A stretch of DNA of 64,000 bases from Planctomycetota bacterium (GCA_016872555.1 VGZO01000006.1:59711-123710), one strand, 5' to 3'. Positions 23,071 to 32,106 are shown, numbered from the stretch's first letter. Program-made: numbers and translations. Notes: generated from the sequence alone by a model not told the origin.

Positions 23071-24045
23071 TCAGCCGACCGGCCGGGTCACGCCATTGAC
23101 CACGCTCGGCGGCAGTTCGCCGCGGAGTGCCGCGGCCGCACTTCGCGCCGCCGTCTCGCGCAGCGTCCGCACCGCCGTCGGACTCGCCGACGCGACGTGC
23201 GCGGCCACGGTCACGTTTGGAAGCCGGCGCAGCGGGCTGTCGGCGGGGATCGGTTCGGGATCGCAGACGTCGATCGCCGCCGCCGCGAGCCGCCCCGACT
23301 CGAGTGCCGCGACGAGGGCTGCGGTGTCGACCAGATCGCCGCGGGCGAGGTTGACGAGGATCGCGCCGGCGGGCAGCCGCGCCAGCGCCGCGGTGTCGAT
23401 GATCCGCCGAGTCGCCGGCGTCGACGGGCAGTGGAGTGAGAGGATGCTCGATCCGGCGAGGAGCTCGGGAAGTGCCACCGGCTCGCACCCGGCGGCCCGG
23501 ATCGAATCGGGGGGCACGAACGCGTCGCACACCAGCCGCCGGCACTTGAACGGCGCGAGGCGGGCGGCGACTTCGCGGCCGATCCGCCCGAAGCCGAGGA
23601 GGCCGACGGTCTGGTCGCGGAGCGTCTTCATCAGGGCGAGGTCGGTGGCCAGGCCCCAGCGACCGTCGCGGATCGTGAGCGTGTTGGGCACCACCTGGCG
23701 GGTGGCGGCGAGGATGAACGCCAGCGTGTGGTCGGCGACCTCGTCGATGCAGTAGTCGGGGACGTTGCAGACGGGGATCCCGCGCGCCCGGGCGGCGTCG
23801 AGGTCGACGTTGTCGACGCCGATCCCGTAGCGGACGATCACCCGCGCTCTCTCCATCGCACCGATCACGCCGGCATCGACGCGGGCGAATTGCGTGATCA
23901 CGGCGTCGGCGGTGGCGACCAGCGCCGCCAGTCCCGCGGGGCTCGGGTCGGTGCCGCGGACGACCCGCGCTCCGGCAGCGGCGAGGATCTCCTCCTCGAC
24001 ATCGAGCGCGGGAAACGTGGCGTCGGTGATCGCGACGGTGGCCAT
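23071..24045 (-). CDS. D-isomer-specific 2-hydroxyacid dehydrogenase
   Basis: The 324-residue enzyme has the two-domain fold of D-2-hydroxyacid dehydrogenases: the hinge region with VRYGIGVDNVDLDAARARG, the NAD-binding GLLGFGRIGREVAARL (about residue 146), LVNLARGDLVDTAAL with the catalytic Arg, and IDVCDPEPIP with the catalytic Glu. The usual catalytic His region reads VTVAAHVASASP, so it is retained. It probably reduces a 2-oxoacid or oxidises a 2-hydroxyacid derived from the imported substrate. It is the first gene of the minus-strand cluster, 109 bases before the kinase gene. Confidence 0.9.
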   Translation of the reverse strand: MATVAITDATFPALDVEEEILAAAGARVVRGTDPSPAGLAALVATADAVITQFARVDAGVIGAMERARVIVRYGIGVDNVDLDAARARGIPVCNVPDYCIDEVADHTLAFILAATRQVVPNTLTIRDGRWGLATDLALMKTLRDQTVGLLGFGRIGREVAARLAPFKCRRLVCDAFVPPDSIRAAGCEPVALPELLAGSSILSLHCPSTPATRRIIDTAALARLPAGAILVNLARGDLVDTAALVAALESGRLAAAAIDVCDPEPIPADSPLRRLPNVTVAAHVASASPTAVRTLRETAARSAAAALRGELPPSVVNGVTRPVG

Positions 24046-24074
24046 GGCAGGTGCTCGACGAGGGCTATTCGAAC

Positions 24075-24148
24075 TGCGCCCGGGTGGGATCGAACCACCG
24101 ACCCTGGGATTAGAAATCCCATGCTCTATCCGACTGAGCTACGGGCGC
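24075..24148 (-). tRNA. tRNA-Arg (anticodon TCT)
   Basis: The 74-nt minus-strand sequence folds as a complete cloverleaf: acceptor GCGCCCG/CGGGCGC, D arm with GCTC/GAGC, anticodon arm TGGGA-TTTCTAA-TCCCA giving anticodon TCT, and T arm GGTGG-TTCGATC-CCACC. CCA is not encoded. An IS256-family remnant lies directly on its 5' side. Confidence 0.97.
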
Positions 24149-24169
24149 GTGTGCTTGCTTGAGAGGGTG

Positions 24170-24895
24170 TTGCGAACTTCTTGTCCAAGGTGACTTTTTC
24201 GACTACACCCGATACTACACGGGGTGCTGCCTTGGGAGGGCCCTCGAGCCACTGCCTTGTGCGGCGATGCCGCAATCGGATCGTCGCGAAGGTGCTCTCG
24301 ATGGTGTTGGTGGTGCGGAGGTGGCTCCAGTGCTCGGCTGGGAAGTTGTAGAAGGCCAGGAGCACGTCGCGGTCCTTCGCCAGGAGTGTACATGTCGCGT
24401 CGTATTTGACGCCGTACTCCAGGAGGAAGTGATCGAAGGCCTTGTTGGCCATCTCCCTGGTCTCTGCGAGCCAGATCTGGTGCAGGTCGGCCTTGGCCTT
24501 GGGCTGGATCGCCTTGGGCATGGAGTTGATGACGTTGGCGGTCTTGTGGACTCGTGCAGCGTTGCTCACGCGTCGTCGGGTAGGCCTCCCGCAAGGTGGC
24601 CCAGAAGCCGAGGGCACCATCGGCGACGACGATCGTCGGCGGGATAGAGAGCCCACGGTTCTGGAGGTCGAGGAGCAGCTCGAGCCAGCTCGGCTTGCTC
24701 TCACGGAGGCCGTCGATGACGGCGATCAATTCCTTCCGGCCGTCGGCCATCGCTCCCATGAGCACGAGCAGGCACTGCTTCGGATTGGCCGGGTCTTCCA
24801 GGCGGATGCTCACGTGGATCCCGTCCGCCCAGACGTAGACGTACTGCTTGCCGGTGAGGTCGCTTGGGGCATGCGCGGTAGAATTCGGTGGTTGC
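24170..24895 (-). pseudogene. IS256-family (mutator-type) transposase remnant
   Basis: The minus strand encodes pieces of an IS256 family transposase split over frames. VYVWADGIHVSIRLE and ELIAVIDGLRESKPSW lie in one frame (to about 24570). VHKTANVINSMPKAIQPKAK, WLAETREMANKAF and FPAEHWSHLRTTNTIESTFA lie in another. A further small deletion interrupts the segment near 24868, and the C-terminus is lost after about 24240. The N-terminal 130 or so residues are missing. With at least two frame disruptions and both ends gone, it cannot make active transposase. No terminal inverted repeats are recognisable. The remnant abuts the tRNA gene. Confidence 0.88.
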
Positions 24896-24959
24896 TGGCT
24901 TTGTGTAGGATCCGGCCCGGTCACTTGATCGTCGGATCTTCCTTTGAGGAGTCGTCGTG

Positions 24960-25196
24960 ATGAACTGGCAGGACCGCATCAGGTTTGACCCGGGCATTCT
25001 CGGTGGAAAGCCGGTCATCAAAGGCACAAGACTAGCCGTTGAGAAGATCGTCGAACTCATGGCTACCGGTTGGTCTGAGCAGCAGATCATCGGGAACTAC
25101 CCCGGCCTGACACATGACGACATTTCTGCGTGCCTCTTCTACGCGACCGAGATCCTGAAGTCGGAGCGCGTTGTGGCTCTTGCCTCCCCTGAATGA
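24960..25196 (+). CDS. DUF433 protein, probable antitoxin
   Basis: The 78-residue protein matches the DUF433 pattern: DPGILGGKPVIKGTRLAVE followed by a winged-helix-like segment (GWSEQQIIGNYPGLTHDDI). DUF433 proteins are paired with DUF5615 or PIN-type toxins in many bacteria and probably act as DNA-binding antitoxins. GAGGAG at 24946-24951 favours the ATG at 24960; a GTG directly before it is an alternative. The partner toxin gene downstream is interrupted by a stop codon, so this antitoxin may be an orphan. An intact homologous pair lies at 61077-61656. Confidence 0.85.
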   Translation: MNWQDRIRFDPGILGGKPVIKGTRLAVEKIVELMATGWSEQQIIGNYPGLTHDDISACLFYATEILKSERVVALASPE

Positions 25197-25208
25197 GAGC
25201 AGGCAGGC

Positions 25209-25577
25209 ATGCAGTTTCTCGCAGACGAGGATTTCCCGGGTATCGCCGTGCGGTGGTTACGGTAGGTAGGGCATGACGTGCTTTGGGCAAGGACGAGCTT
25301 GCCCAGCCAGTCCGACGCCGCGCTGCTCGAGGCCGCCCAGCGAGAGTCCCGTGTCGTCCTGACCTGCGACAAGGACTTCGGTGAGCTTGCCTTTCACTGG
25401 GGCCTTCCCGCTTCGTGTGGCGTCGTCCTCTTTCGTTTTCCCTCGTCGTCGCCCGAGATGTTTCTCGACCGGGTCAAGGAACTGCTGGCAGCCGAGAAGG
25501 AAATCGGTGTGAGCGGGACGTTCTGTGTCGTCGAGGCCAATCGCGTGCGGGTTCGGCCGCTGCGTGGTCGCGTTTGA
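25209..25577 (+). pseudogene. DUF5615 PIN-like toxin gene with in-frame stop
   Basis: The frame starts at ATG 25209 with MQFLADEDFPG, the normal beginning of DUF5615 proteins, and is cut by TAG at 25263 after 18 codons. The same frame continues for another 104 codons with recognisable family sequence (VGHDVLWA, LTCDKDFGELAF). A single substitution in one codon explains the damage. The downstream part could only be made from an internal GTG at 25278, without the first acidic residues of the PIN-like site. The gene is therefore probably dead. It lies 12 bases after the DUF433 gene. Confidence 0.85.
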
Positions 25578-25852
25578 TCACGTGAACGCACGACCTGACT
25601 TCGGCAATGCCGTGCGCATCCCAGACGGCCCGCTATGCGGCTGGAGACCGACGGTTGTCCTACAACCGCAAGCAAAAACGCGCGTTGACCTCCCAGGGCA
25701 GCCGAGGCACGTGTGCTCCGCCGAGCCGACCCGCGAGGCGCTCGCGCATTGGACCGGCGCCCGCCGCCGAGGTTTCGTGGCGTTGGCCAGTGGTGCACAC
25801 TCCGCGTATGGCATGTGCCCCTCAGCCGACGAAGAAACCGAGATCACGGCCG

Positions 25853-26461
25853 ATGACACCCGCTCCAGGCTACCGTCGCGTTCTCGGCCGCGACCCGGTC
25901 ATGCGACGCGTCATGGCACAGGTCGGGCTCCTGCCTGGCTACTACCGCGAGCGGACCGACTTCGAGACCGTCTGCCGGATCATCACCGGCCAACAACTCT
26001 CCTCCGTCGCCGCCACTTCGATCTGGAAGCGCGTCCGGGCACTGCGCCGGTCGTGGCAACCCGGGAATGTTGCCACGCTCTCCCTGGCGAGCCTCCGCGG
26101 CTGCGGCCTGAGCCGAAACAAGGCGGCGTTCATTCTTGAAGCCGCCGAGCGCACGGTCCGGAAGGAGCTCGACTTCGCCGTGATCCGCAGACTGGCAGAC
26201 GCTGAGGCCCATCGCACGTTGCTTGCGATCAAGGGGTTCGGACCTTGGTCGGTCGAGATGTTCATGATCTTCGCCCTCGAGCGGGAGGATGTTTTTTCCA
26301 TCGCGGATGCGGGCTTGCGCAGGGCCATCGTCGCGCTCTACGGCATCCCCAAGGCGCGCTATGAATCGCGCGTGGTGACGGTGGCGAATACCTGGCGCCC
26401 GTATCGGAGTTTCGCCTGCCGGTACCTGTGGGGATGGCTGGATGTCGCCGGACAGCCGTAG
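25853..26461 (+). CDS. HhH-GPD DNA glycosylase, AlkA-like 3-methyladenine type
   Basis: The 202-residue protein has the helix-hairpin-helix and GPD elements of this superfamily: IITGQQLSSVAATSIWKRV, GLSRNKAAFI, LLAIKGFGPWSVEMFMIFAL (the HhH), and IADAGLRRAI with the catalytic Asp. It would remove alkylated bases in base excision repair. The start is uncertain: ATG 25808 would add 15 residues, and neither has a good ribosome binding site. The protein begins at the catalytic lobe, so it lacks the extra N-terminal domain of E. coli AlkA, as in many short homologues. It lies inside the accessory patch. Confidence 0.85.
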   Translation: MTPAPGYRRVLGRDPVMRRVMAQVGLLPGYYRERTDFETVCRIITGQQLSSVAATSIWKRVRALRRSWQPGNVATLSLASLRGCGLSRNKAAFILEAAERTVRKELDFAVIRRLADAEAHRTLLAIKGFGPWSVEMFMIFALEREDVFSIADAGLRRAIVALYGIPKARYESRVVTVANTWRPYRSFACRYLWGWLDVAGQP

Positions 26462-26609
26462 CGGGCAGTGGACGAAGTGATTGTCTCCGCCCTCGATGCC
26501 AAGATGGCGATGCCGGCACGGCTCGTGGGGGTGCTCGCCGGGGCGCCTTGACGAGAAAAGAGCCGGGATCGACGCTGGCATCGGAGTGTCGAGCGGTATA
26601 CTCGCCATC

Positions 26610-26939
26610 ATGCCCGAAAACGACGACCTCCCCCGCGACGCCGATCTCGTGCCGCTCGGGTTTGGTCAGCGGTGGGCGTTGTTCGACGCGGTGTGCACGG
26701 AAACGATCCAAAACCGGGATGCCGCGTGGGTCGCCACCCTCTCGCCTGCCGCGCGCCTCGCCGTGGCTGATGACCTGCTCACGACGATCCGCGCGGTGCG
26801 TCTCGCGGCGGGAGACTGGCAGGCGGTGGACGAGCGGGCATGGCGGGAGACGCTCTCCGAACGCATGCAGCAGGTGAGAGCCTTCCGCAGCCTCGACGAG
26901 GCGAACCATGGAACCGGCCCTGTGGCCGACGCTCGCTGA
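26610..26939 (+). CDS. Small hypothetical protein paired with a nucleotidyltransferase
   Basis: The 109-residue protein is mostly helical by composition (SPAARLAVADDLLTTIRAVRLAA, RAWRETLSERMQQVRAF) with no recognised domain. It overlaps the following nucleotidyltransferase gene by 32 bases, which suggests translational coupling and joint function. The arrangement resembles toxin-antitoxin modules with a nucleotidyltransferase partner, but this is inferred from gene order only. There is no obvious ribosome binding site before the ATG. Confidence 0.6.
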   Translation: MPENDDLPRDADLVPLGFGQRWALFDAVCTETIQNRDAAWVATLSPAARLAVADDLLTTIRAVRLAAGDWQAVDERAWRETLSERMQQVRAFRSLDEANHGTGPVADAR

Positions 26940-27483
26940 TGCCGCGGCGATGTTCGAGGCTCGCGGAATCGCCTTCGCCCTGATCGGCGGACTGGCGGTG
27001 GCGCTCCGCGGGCAGCCGCGGATGACGGTCGATGTCGATGTGGTGATTCTCGCCGATGTCGAACGGGCGCTGCGGCTCGTGCGAGAGATCGCTGCCACGC
27101 CGTTCGAGCCACTGTTCCCGGGCGTGGAGGAGGTGGTCGCGCGGTCGTTCATCCTCCCCCTTCGTCATCGCACGACGGGTATCAGGTTGGACGCCGCGAT
27201 CGGGATGTCGGGCTTCGAGCGACAGGCCGTCGGCCGCGCGGCACCGATCGTGATCGGCGGCGTCCGTGTGCCCGTGGTCGTGACCGAGGATCTTCTCGTG
27301 ATGAAGGCCCTCGCTGGCCGACCGCAGGACGAGCAGGACATCCGCGGCCTGATCGCCGCGCAGCGCGGTTCGATCGACTGGCCGGGGTGCCTCGATCTGG
27401 CTCGGAGGCTCGGCGCCGCGGTCGATGTCGACGTGGCAGGCCGCCTCGAGGCCGCCCGCGGGTCGATCACGCCGGAGGGCTGA
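26908..27483 (+). CDS. Nucleotidyltransferase family protein (AbiEii/MNT-like)
   Basis: The 191-residue protein has the pol-beta-type nucleotidyltransferase motif: FALIGGLAVALRG followed by the metal-binding TVDVDVVI, and a later supporting Asp in IRLDAAIG. Related proteins act as toxins or antitoxins by transferring nucleotides to tRNA or to a partner protein (AbiEii/AbiGii and MenT types, or MNT with HEPN). No HEPN gene is beside it; the neighbour is the 109-residue helical protein whose gene it overlaps. A housekeeping role cannot be excluded. Confidence 0.75.
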   Translation: MEPALWPTLADAAAMFEARGIAFALIGGLAVALRGQPRMTVDVDVVILADVERALRLVREIAATPFEPLFPGVEEVVARSFILPLRHRTTGIRLDAAIGMSGFERQAVGRAAPIVIGGVRVPVVVTEDLLVMKALAGRPQDEQDIRGLIAAQRGSIDWPGCLDLARRLGAAVDVDVAGRLEAARGSITPEG

Positions 27484-27625
27484 GCGATCGCCGCCGCGTC
27501 GACCGAGTTGGTCGTCGCTCGGCCGGTTGGGGGCCACCAAAAAGGCCGGCTCCCGGGCGGGCGTCGGACTGCTTGCGGAACGCCCGATGGAAGACCTAAG
27601 GTATCGCTCCCGAGGAGCGCCCATC

Positions 27626-28338
27626 ATGCGACTGCCAGCCTTCGTCCGCCATGCCTCTCGCGCCGTGGTAGATGCTTTCGTTCACCGGGTGATGCTCCAC
27701 CCGACTGTCTACGAGCGGTATTCGCGAAGCATTTTCCTCAACAATGCCGCCCACGCGCTCCAGTTCAACGGGATCGACGGCGACTACGTCGAGTTCGGCT
27801 GCCATGGCTGCCGGACGTTCGCGCTGGCGTATCACTCACTGCGGCGGTTCGGGATCAACTGCCGGCTGTGGGCGTTTGATTCGTTCGAGGGCCTGCCGCC
27901 CGCGGCCGACGAGCGGGATTCGCATCCTCAGTGGCGTGAGAAGGCGATGTGCACTGGCTTGGATGAATTCCATCGGCAGTGCGCCGCCCAAGGGTTGCCA
28001 CGCGATGCGTATCAGACGGTGCCCGGGTTTTATTCCGATTCGCTTCCGCCGCTTGGCGGGGTGGTGAGCCCCGGAACATCGCGCTGGCGTACGTCGATTG
28101 TGACATGTACTCCAGTACGATGGACGTGCTTCGGTTCCTCGAACCGCGGCTCAAGCACGGCATGATCATTGCCTTCGACGACTACTTCTGCTGGTCGGCG
28201 ACCGAGGCCGCCGGTGAGCGCCGTGCCGCGATCGAGTTTTTCACGGCCAGCCGCGAATGGCAAATCGTGCCCTATCTGCAGTACAGCTGGGCCGGGCAGT
28301 CGTTCGTCGTCGAGCGCAAAGACGCGATCCGACGATAG
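27626..28338 (+). pseudogene. TylF/MycF-type methyltransferase, frameshifted
   Basis: The first frame starts at ATG 27626 after GAGGAG and carries NNAAHALQFNGIDGDYVEFG and the SAM-related FDSFEGLPPAADE. It loses family sequence at about 28060, and the rest continues one frame over with NIALAYVDCDMYSSTMDVL, the metal-binding FDDYF, and GERRAAIEFF. One missing G in GGCGGGGTGGTG at 28055-28066 would restore a protein of about 237 residues. TylF-family enzymes O-methylate sugars in natural products and surface glycans. It is either a real inactivation or a sequencing error in a G-run. Confidence 0.8.
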
Positions 28339-28456
28339 AAACCCACGACCAGGGTGATCGGCCGCCCGATGCGGCCGGTGGCGACCGCCACACGCCGGTG
28401 GGCTACCATTCACGGTGGTTTCGGTGGGCTGCCCGCGTATTCCCGGAGTGTGTGCC

Positions 28457-31400
28457 GTGGCCTGGCCATTTGACCGCACGCGTTGCTTCGCCCGATCCTG
28501 CGTTGCCCTCGCCGCGGCACTCGCGCTTGTCGGCCCCGCGCAGCGTGCCGCCGCGGCCGAGCGCGACGATCCGTTTGCCTCGCACGTCCGCCCCACCGCG
28601 CCACTGTCGCCGGCCGACGAGCGGGCGGGGTTCACGCTGCCGCCGGGGTTCGTCGCCGAGCTGGTCGCCGCCGAGGACCGGATCGCCAAGCCGATGAACC
28701 TCGCCTGCGACGACCGTGGCCGGCTGTGGGTGAGCTGCTCGCGCGAGTACCCGTATGCCGCGCCGGCCGACCGGCCGGGGCAGGATTTCATCCAGGTGTT
28801 CGCCGATCGCGACGGCGACGGCGTGTGGGAGGAGTCGACGACGTTTGCCGACGGGCTCAACATCCCGATCGGCCTCCTGCCGGTCGCCGACGGCGTGATC
28901 TGCTTCAGCATCCCGAACATCTGGCACCTCCGCGACGTCGACGGCGACGGCCGCGCCGACGAACGCAAGGTGCTCTACGGTCCGCTCGGCTGGCAGAAGG
29001 ACACGCACGGCATGTGCAACGCCTTCCGCCGCGGCCCCGACGGATGGATCTACGCTTGCCACGGGTTCAACAACGAGTCGACCGTCGCCGGGACCGACGG
29101 CCACTCGATTGCGATGCAGTCGGGCAACACGTTCCGGTTCCGCCCCGACGGCAGCCGGATCGAGCACTTCACCTGGGGGCAGGTCAATCCGTTCGGCATG
29201 GACTTCGACGAGCAGGGTGACCTGTTCACCGCCGACTGCCACACCAAGCCGGTCACGCTGCTGCTCCGCGAGGGGCGCTACGAGAGCTTCGGCCGGCCGC
29301 ACGACGGACTCGGCTTCGTGCCCGCCGTGATGGACCACCTCCACGGGTCGACGGCGATCGGCGGGTTGGCGATCTACGACGACGTCCGCTTCCCGCCCGA
29401 GTACCGCGGCAACTGCTTCGGTGGCAACGTCATGACCAGCCGGATCAATCGCAACCGTCTGGTGCGTGACGGCGCGACCGTCCGCGCCGTCGAGGAGCCC
29501 GACCTCCTCGCCGCGGCCGATCCCTGGTTTCGCCCGGTCGACCTGCGCCTCGGCCCCGACGGCGCGCTGTATGTCGCGGACTTCTACAACCGGATCATCG
29601 GCCATTACGAGGTGCCGCTCGACCACCCGGGGCGCGACCGGACCAGCGGGCGGATCTGGCGGATCTCCTACCGCGGTGCAGGCGTGCCACCGACGCCGCT
29701 GCTGGCGTCGACCCGCCTCGATATTCTCCCTCCCGACGAGCTCGTCGCCGTCCTGCGCGATGCCAACCGGACGCGGCGCGAGCTGGCTCGCGAGCGGATC
29801 GTGGGGGGCGCCGCCGCTGCCCTCGCGCCGCCGCTGGCCGCGCTCGCCGCCGACACGACCGCGCCCGCGGTGGCCCGCGCCGCCGCCGGATGGTGCCAGG
29901 CCCGGCTGGGGCTGCTCGACGCCGTCGCGCTCGGCAGGTTGGCGCGGGACTCCGACGCCGTGCTCCGCCAGCACTCGCTGCGGATCGCCGGGTCGACCCT
30001 GGTCGGCGATCCGGCCGGGCTGATGGCGATTGTCTGCGAGGCGCTTCGCGACGGCGATCCGCTCGTCCGCCGGGCTGCCGCGCTGGCGGCCGCTCGCCTG
30101 CCGGCCGCGATCGACGGCGGCAGTGGCGCCACGCTCGTCGCGGCCCTTGCCGACGCCATCCGGGGCGGCGCTCCGGCCGACGTTCACCTCCGCCACGCCC
30201 TGCGCCTCGCGCTCCGCTCCCGGCTCCGCGACGAATCGTCGCTCACCGCAGCGGTGGCCGCCATGGCGGGGAGCCCGCGCGAGGAAGTGATCGCCGACGT
30301 CTGCCTCGGGCTCGACTCGGAGCCGGCCGGCGACGCGATCGCCGCCTTTCTCGCCAGCGGCGGGATCCCCGGGACCGATCCCGCCTCCCGCGACAGGCTC
30401 GCGGCGCTGGTCCAGCATGCCGCCACCCACGCCTCGGCGGCCGGTCTTGCCCGTCTCGCCGCCGTGGTCGAGGAGCGCTTCGCCTCCGACCTGCCGTTTC
30501 AGGTGCGGCTGCTCGAGACGGTGCGGGCGACGCTCGCCCGCGAAGGGCAGCGGGCCGCGCCCGCGGTGGTCACCTGGGCCGACAGGGTCGCCCGCCAGCT
30601 CCTCGATCTCGATGGCACCGGCCGGCCGCGCGATCTGCCGGCGGCCCTCGACTGGTCCGTCGCGCCGCTGCCGGGGCGGAGCGGGTCGAGCGAGGCGTGG
30701 CCGGTCCGCGAGCGGCCGTCGGCCGATGGCGTCGCCGCCCCATTTCGCGTCAGCACCGCGCGCGGCGAGCAGTCGACCGGCGTCCTCCGCTCCGAGCCGT
30801 TCGCCGTCGGCAGAGAGCTGACATTTTTCCTCGCCGGGCACGACGGCCATCCGGAGCACGGCCCGCAGGGAAAAAACCTGATCCGCCTCCGCGATGCCAT
30901 GACCGAGGAGATCCTCCGCACCGCCTCCCCGCCGCGAAACGACATCGCCCAGCCGGTCGCCTGGGACACCGCCGACATCGCGGGCAGGCGCGTGGTGGTC
31001 GAGGTGGTCGACGGCGACGACGGCGGCGCCTATGCGTGGCTGGCCGTGGGGAGGTTTTCCGATCCCCGCCTCGATCCCGGCGCCTCCGACACGGCCCGCC
31101 AGTCGGCCGCGGCGCTGGCGGCCGGTTTCGGTCTCGACGGTCTGGCCGCGCCCTTGGCGCTGTTGCTCACCGACGTGCCGGCGGCGACGGCGACGCGCGT
31201 CGCGGTGGCAGGTGCGCTCGGTGCGCTGGCACCCGATTCCCGGCTCGACGCGCTGGCACTGGTGCTCACGCTCCCCAATGCGACCGAATCGGCGCGGGCC
31301 GAAGGGGCCCGACTGATCGCGGCCCGTGACGGCGAGGCCTCCGTGGCGATCCTCCATGATCTCCTCCGCACGGCACGGGCCTCCGACCAGCGCGAAATCG

Positions 31401-32065
31401 CCCTCCGGCTGGCGGGAGACGACGCCGGCTGCCGGGTGCTCGCCGATGCGGTCGAGCGCGGCCGTTGCTCGGCCCGGTTGCTCGTCGAGCCGGCGGTGGC
31501 CGCGCGGCTGGCCGGCCTTCGCGCCGGGCCGCTCCGTGAGCGCGTCGAGCGCCTCGCCGCCACCGCCCCGGCCGACGACGCGGCACTGGCGCAGATCATC
31601 GACGACCGCCGTCAGGACTATCGTCAGCATGGCGGCGATGCCGCCGCGGGGAAGGCGCTGTTCGGCAAGCACTGTGTCCAGTGCCATCAGGTGGCCGGTG
31701 CAGGGGCGAAGGTCGGGCCGCAACTCGACGGCATCGGCAACCGCGGCCTCGACCGGGTCGCCGAGGACCTCCTCGATCCCAACCGCAACGTCGACGTTGC
31801 CTTCCGGGTGACGACGATCCTCACCACCGGCGGGCGCGTGCTGGCCGGGATCGTCGTCCACGAGACGCCCGACGCGCTGGTCTGCGCCGACAACCAGGGG
31901 AAGGAGTTCGCGGTCGCGCGTGCGGAAATCGACGAGCGCCGTCCGTCGGCGCTGTCGCTGATGCCGGCCAACTTTCACGACACGACGTCGGCCGACGACA
32001 TGCGCCACCTGCTGGCGTATCTGTTGTCGCTGCGCGGTCCGGCCGAACCGCGCGACGGCCGTTGA
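28457..32065 (+). CDS. PVC-type heme-binding CxxCH protein (large cytochrome)
   Basis: This 1202-residue secreted protein is of a type largely restricted to the Planctomycetes-Verrucomicrobia-Chlamydiae group. After a signal peptide (CVALAAALALVGPAQRAAA) comes a beta-propeller dehydrogenase-like domain (about 60-400; RIAKPMNLACDDRGRLWV), a long helical HEAT-like region (about 430-720), a carbohydrate-binding-like part, and a C-terminal cytochrome c domain with CVQCH at about residue 1073. It probably passes electrons from oxidation of a carbon substrate, but the substrate is unknown. The GTG at 28457 is chosen because CGGAG lies nine bases upstream; the frame opens at 28415. Confidence 0.88.
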   Translation: MAWPFDRTRCFARSCVALAAALALVGPAQRAAAAERDDPFASHVRPTAPLSPADERAGFTLPPGFVAELVAAEDRIAKPMNLACDDRGRLWVSCSREYPYAAPADRPGQDFIQVFADRDGDGVWEESTTFADGLNIPIGLLPVADGVICFSIPNIWHLRDVDGDGRADERKVLYGPLGWQKDTHGMCNAFRRGPDGWIYACHGFNNESTVAGTDGHSIAMQSGNTFRFRPDGSRIEHFTWGQVNPFGMDFDEQGDLFTADCHTKPVTLLLREGRYESFGRPHDGLGFVPAVMDHLHGSTAIGGLAIYDDVRFPPEYRGNCFGGNVMTSRINRNRLVRDGATVRAVEEPDLLAAADPWFRPVDLRLGPDGALYVADFYNRIIGHYEVPLDHPGRDRTSGRIWRISYRGAGVPPTPLLASTRLDILPPDELVAVLRDANRTRRELARERIVGGAAAALAPPLAALAADTTAPAVARAAAGWCQARLGLLDAVALGRLARDSDAVLRQHSLRIAGSTLVGDPAGLMAIVCEALRDGDPLVRRAAALAAARLPAAIDGGSGATLVAALADAIRGGAPADVHLRHALRLALRSRLRDESSLTAAVAAMAGSPREEVIADVCLGLDSEPAGDAIAAFLASGGIPGTDPASRDRLAALVQHAATHASAAGLARLAAVVEERFASDLPFQVRLLETVRATLAREGQRAAPAVVTWADRVARQLLDLDGTGRPRDLPAALDWSVAPLPGRSGSSEAWPVRERPSADGVAAPFRVSTARGEQSTGVLRSEPFAVGRELTFFLAGHDGHPEHGPQGKNLIRLRDAMTEEILRTASPPRNDIAQPVAWDTADIAGRRVVVEVVDGDDGGAYAWLAVGRFSDPRLDPGASDTARQSAAALAAGFGLDGLAAPLALLLTDVPAATATRVAVAGALGALAPDSRLDALALVLTLPNATESARAEGARLIAARDGEASVAILHDLLRTARASDQREIALRLAGDDAGCRVLADAVERGRCSARLLVEPAVAARLAGLRAGPLRERVERLAATAPADDAALAQIIDDRRQDYRQHGGDAAAGKALFGKHCVQCHQVAGAGAKVGPQLDGIGNRGLDRVAEDLLDPNRNVDVAFRVTTILTTGGRVLAGIVVHETPDALVCADNQGKEFAVARAEIDERRPSALSLMPANFHDTTSADDMRHLLAYLLSLRGPAEPRDGR

Positions 32066-32106
32066 GAGGCGGCCGGGCGGACCTGAGCGCTTCCCGACCG
32101 GGAGTG

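Noticed and set aside
23894-24193. Plus-strand frame reading GGIEPPTLGLE over the tRNA-Arg
   Set aside because: This peptide is the usual translation of a tRNA gene in one frame. The tRNA folds completely, so no protein is called.
25607-25852. Extension of the DNA glycosylase to a start at 25607
   Set aside because: The added residues are not family-like, and the reading overlaps sequence with no ribosome binding site.
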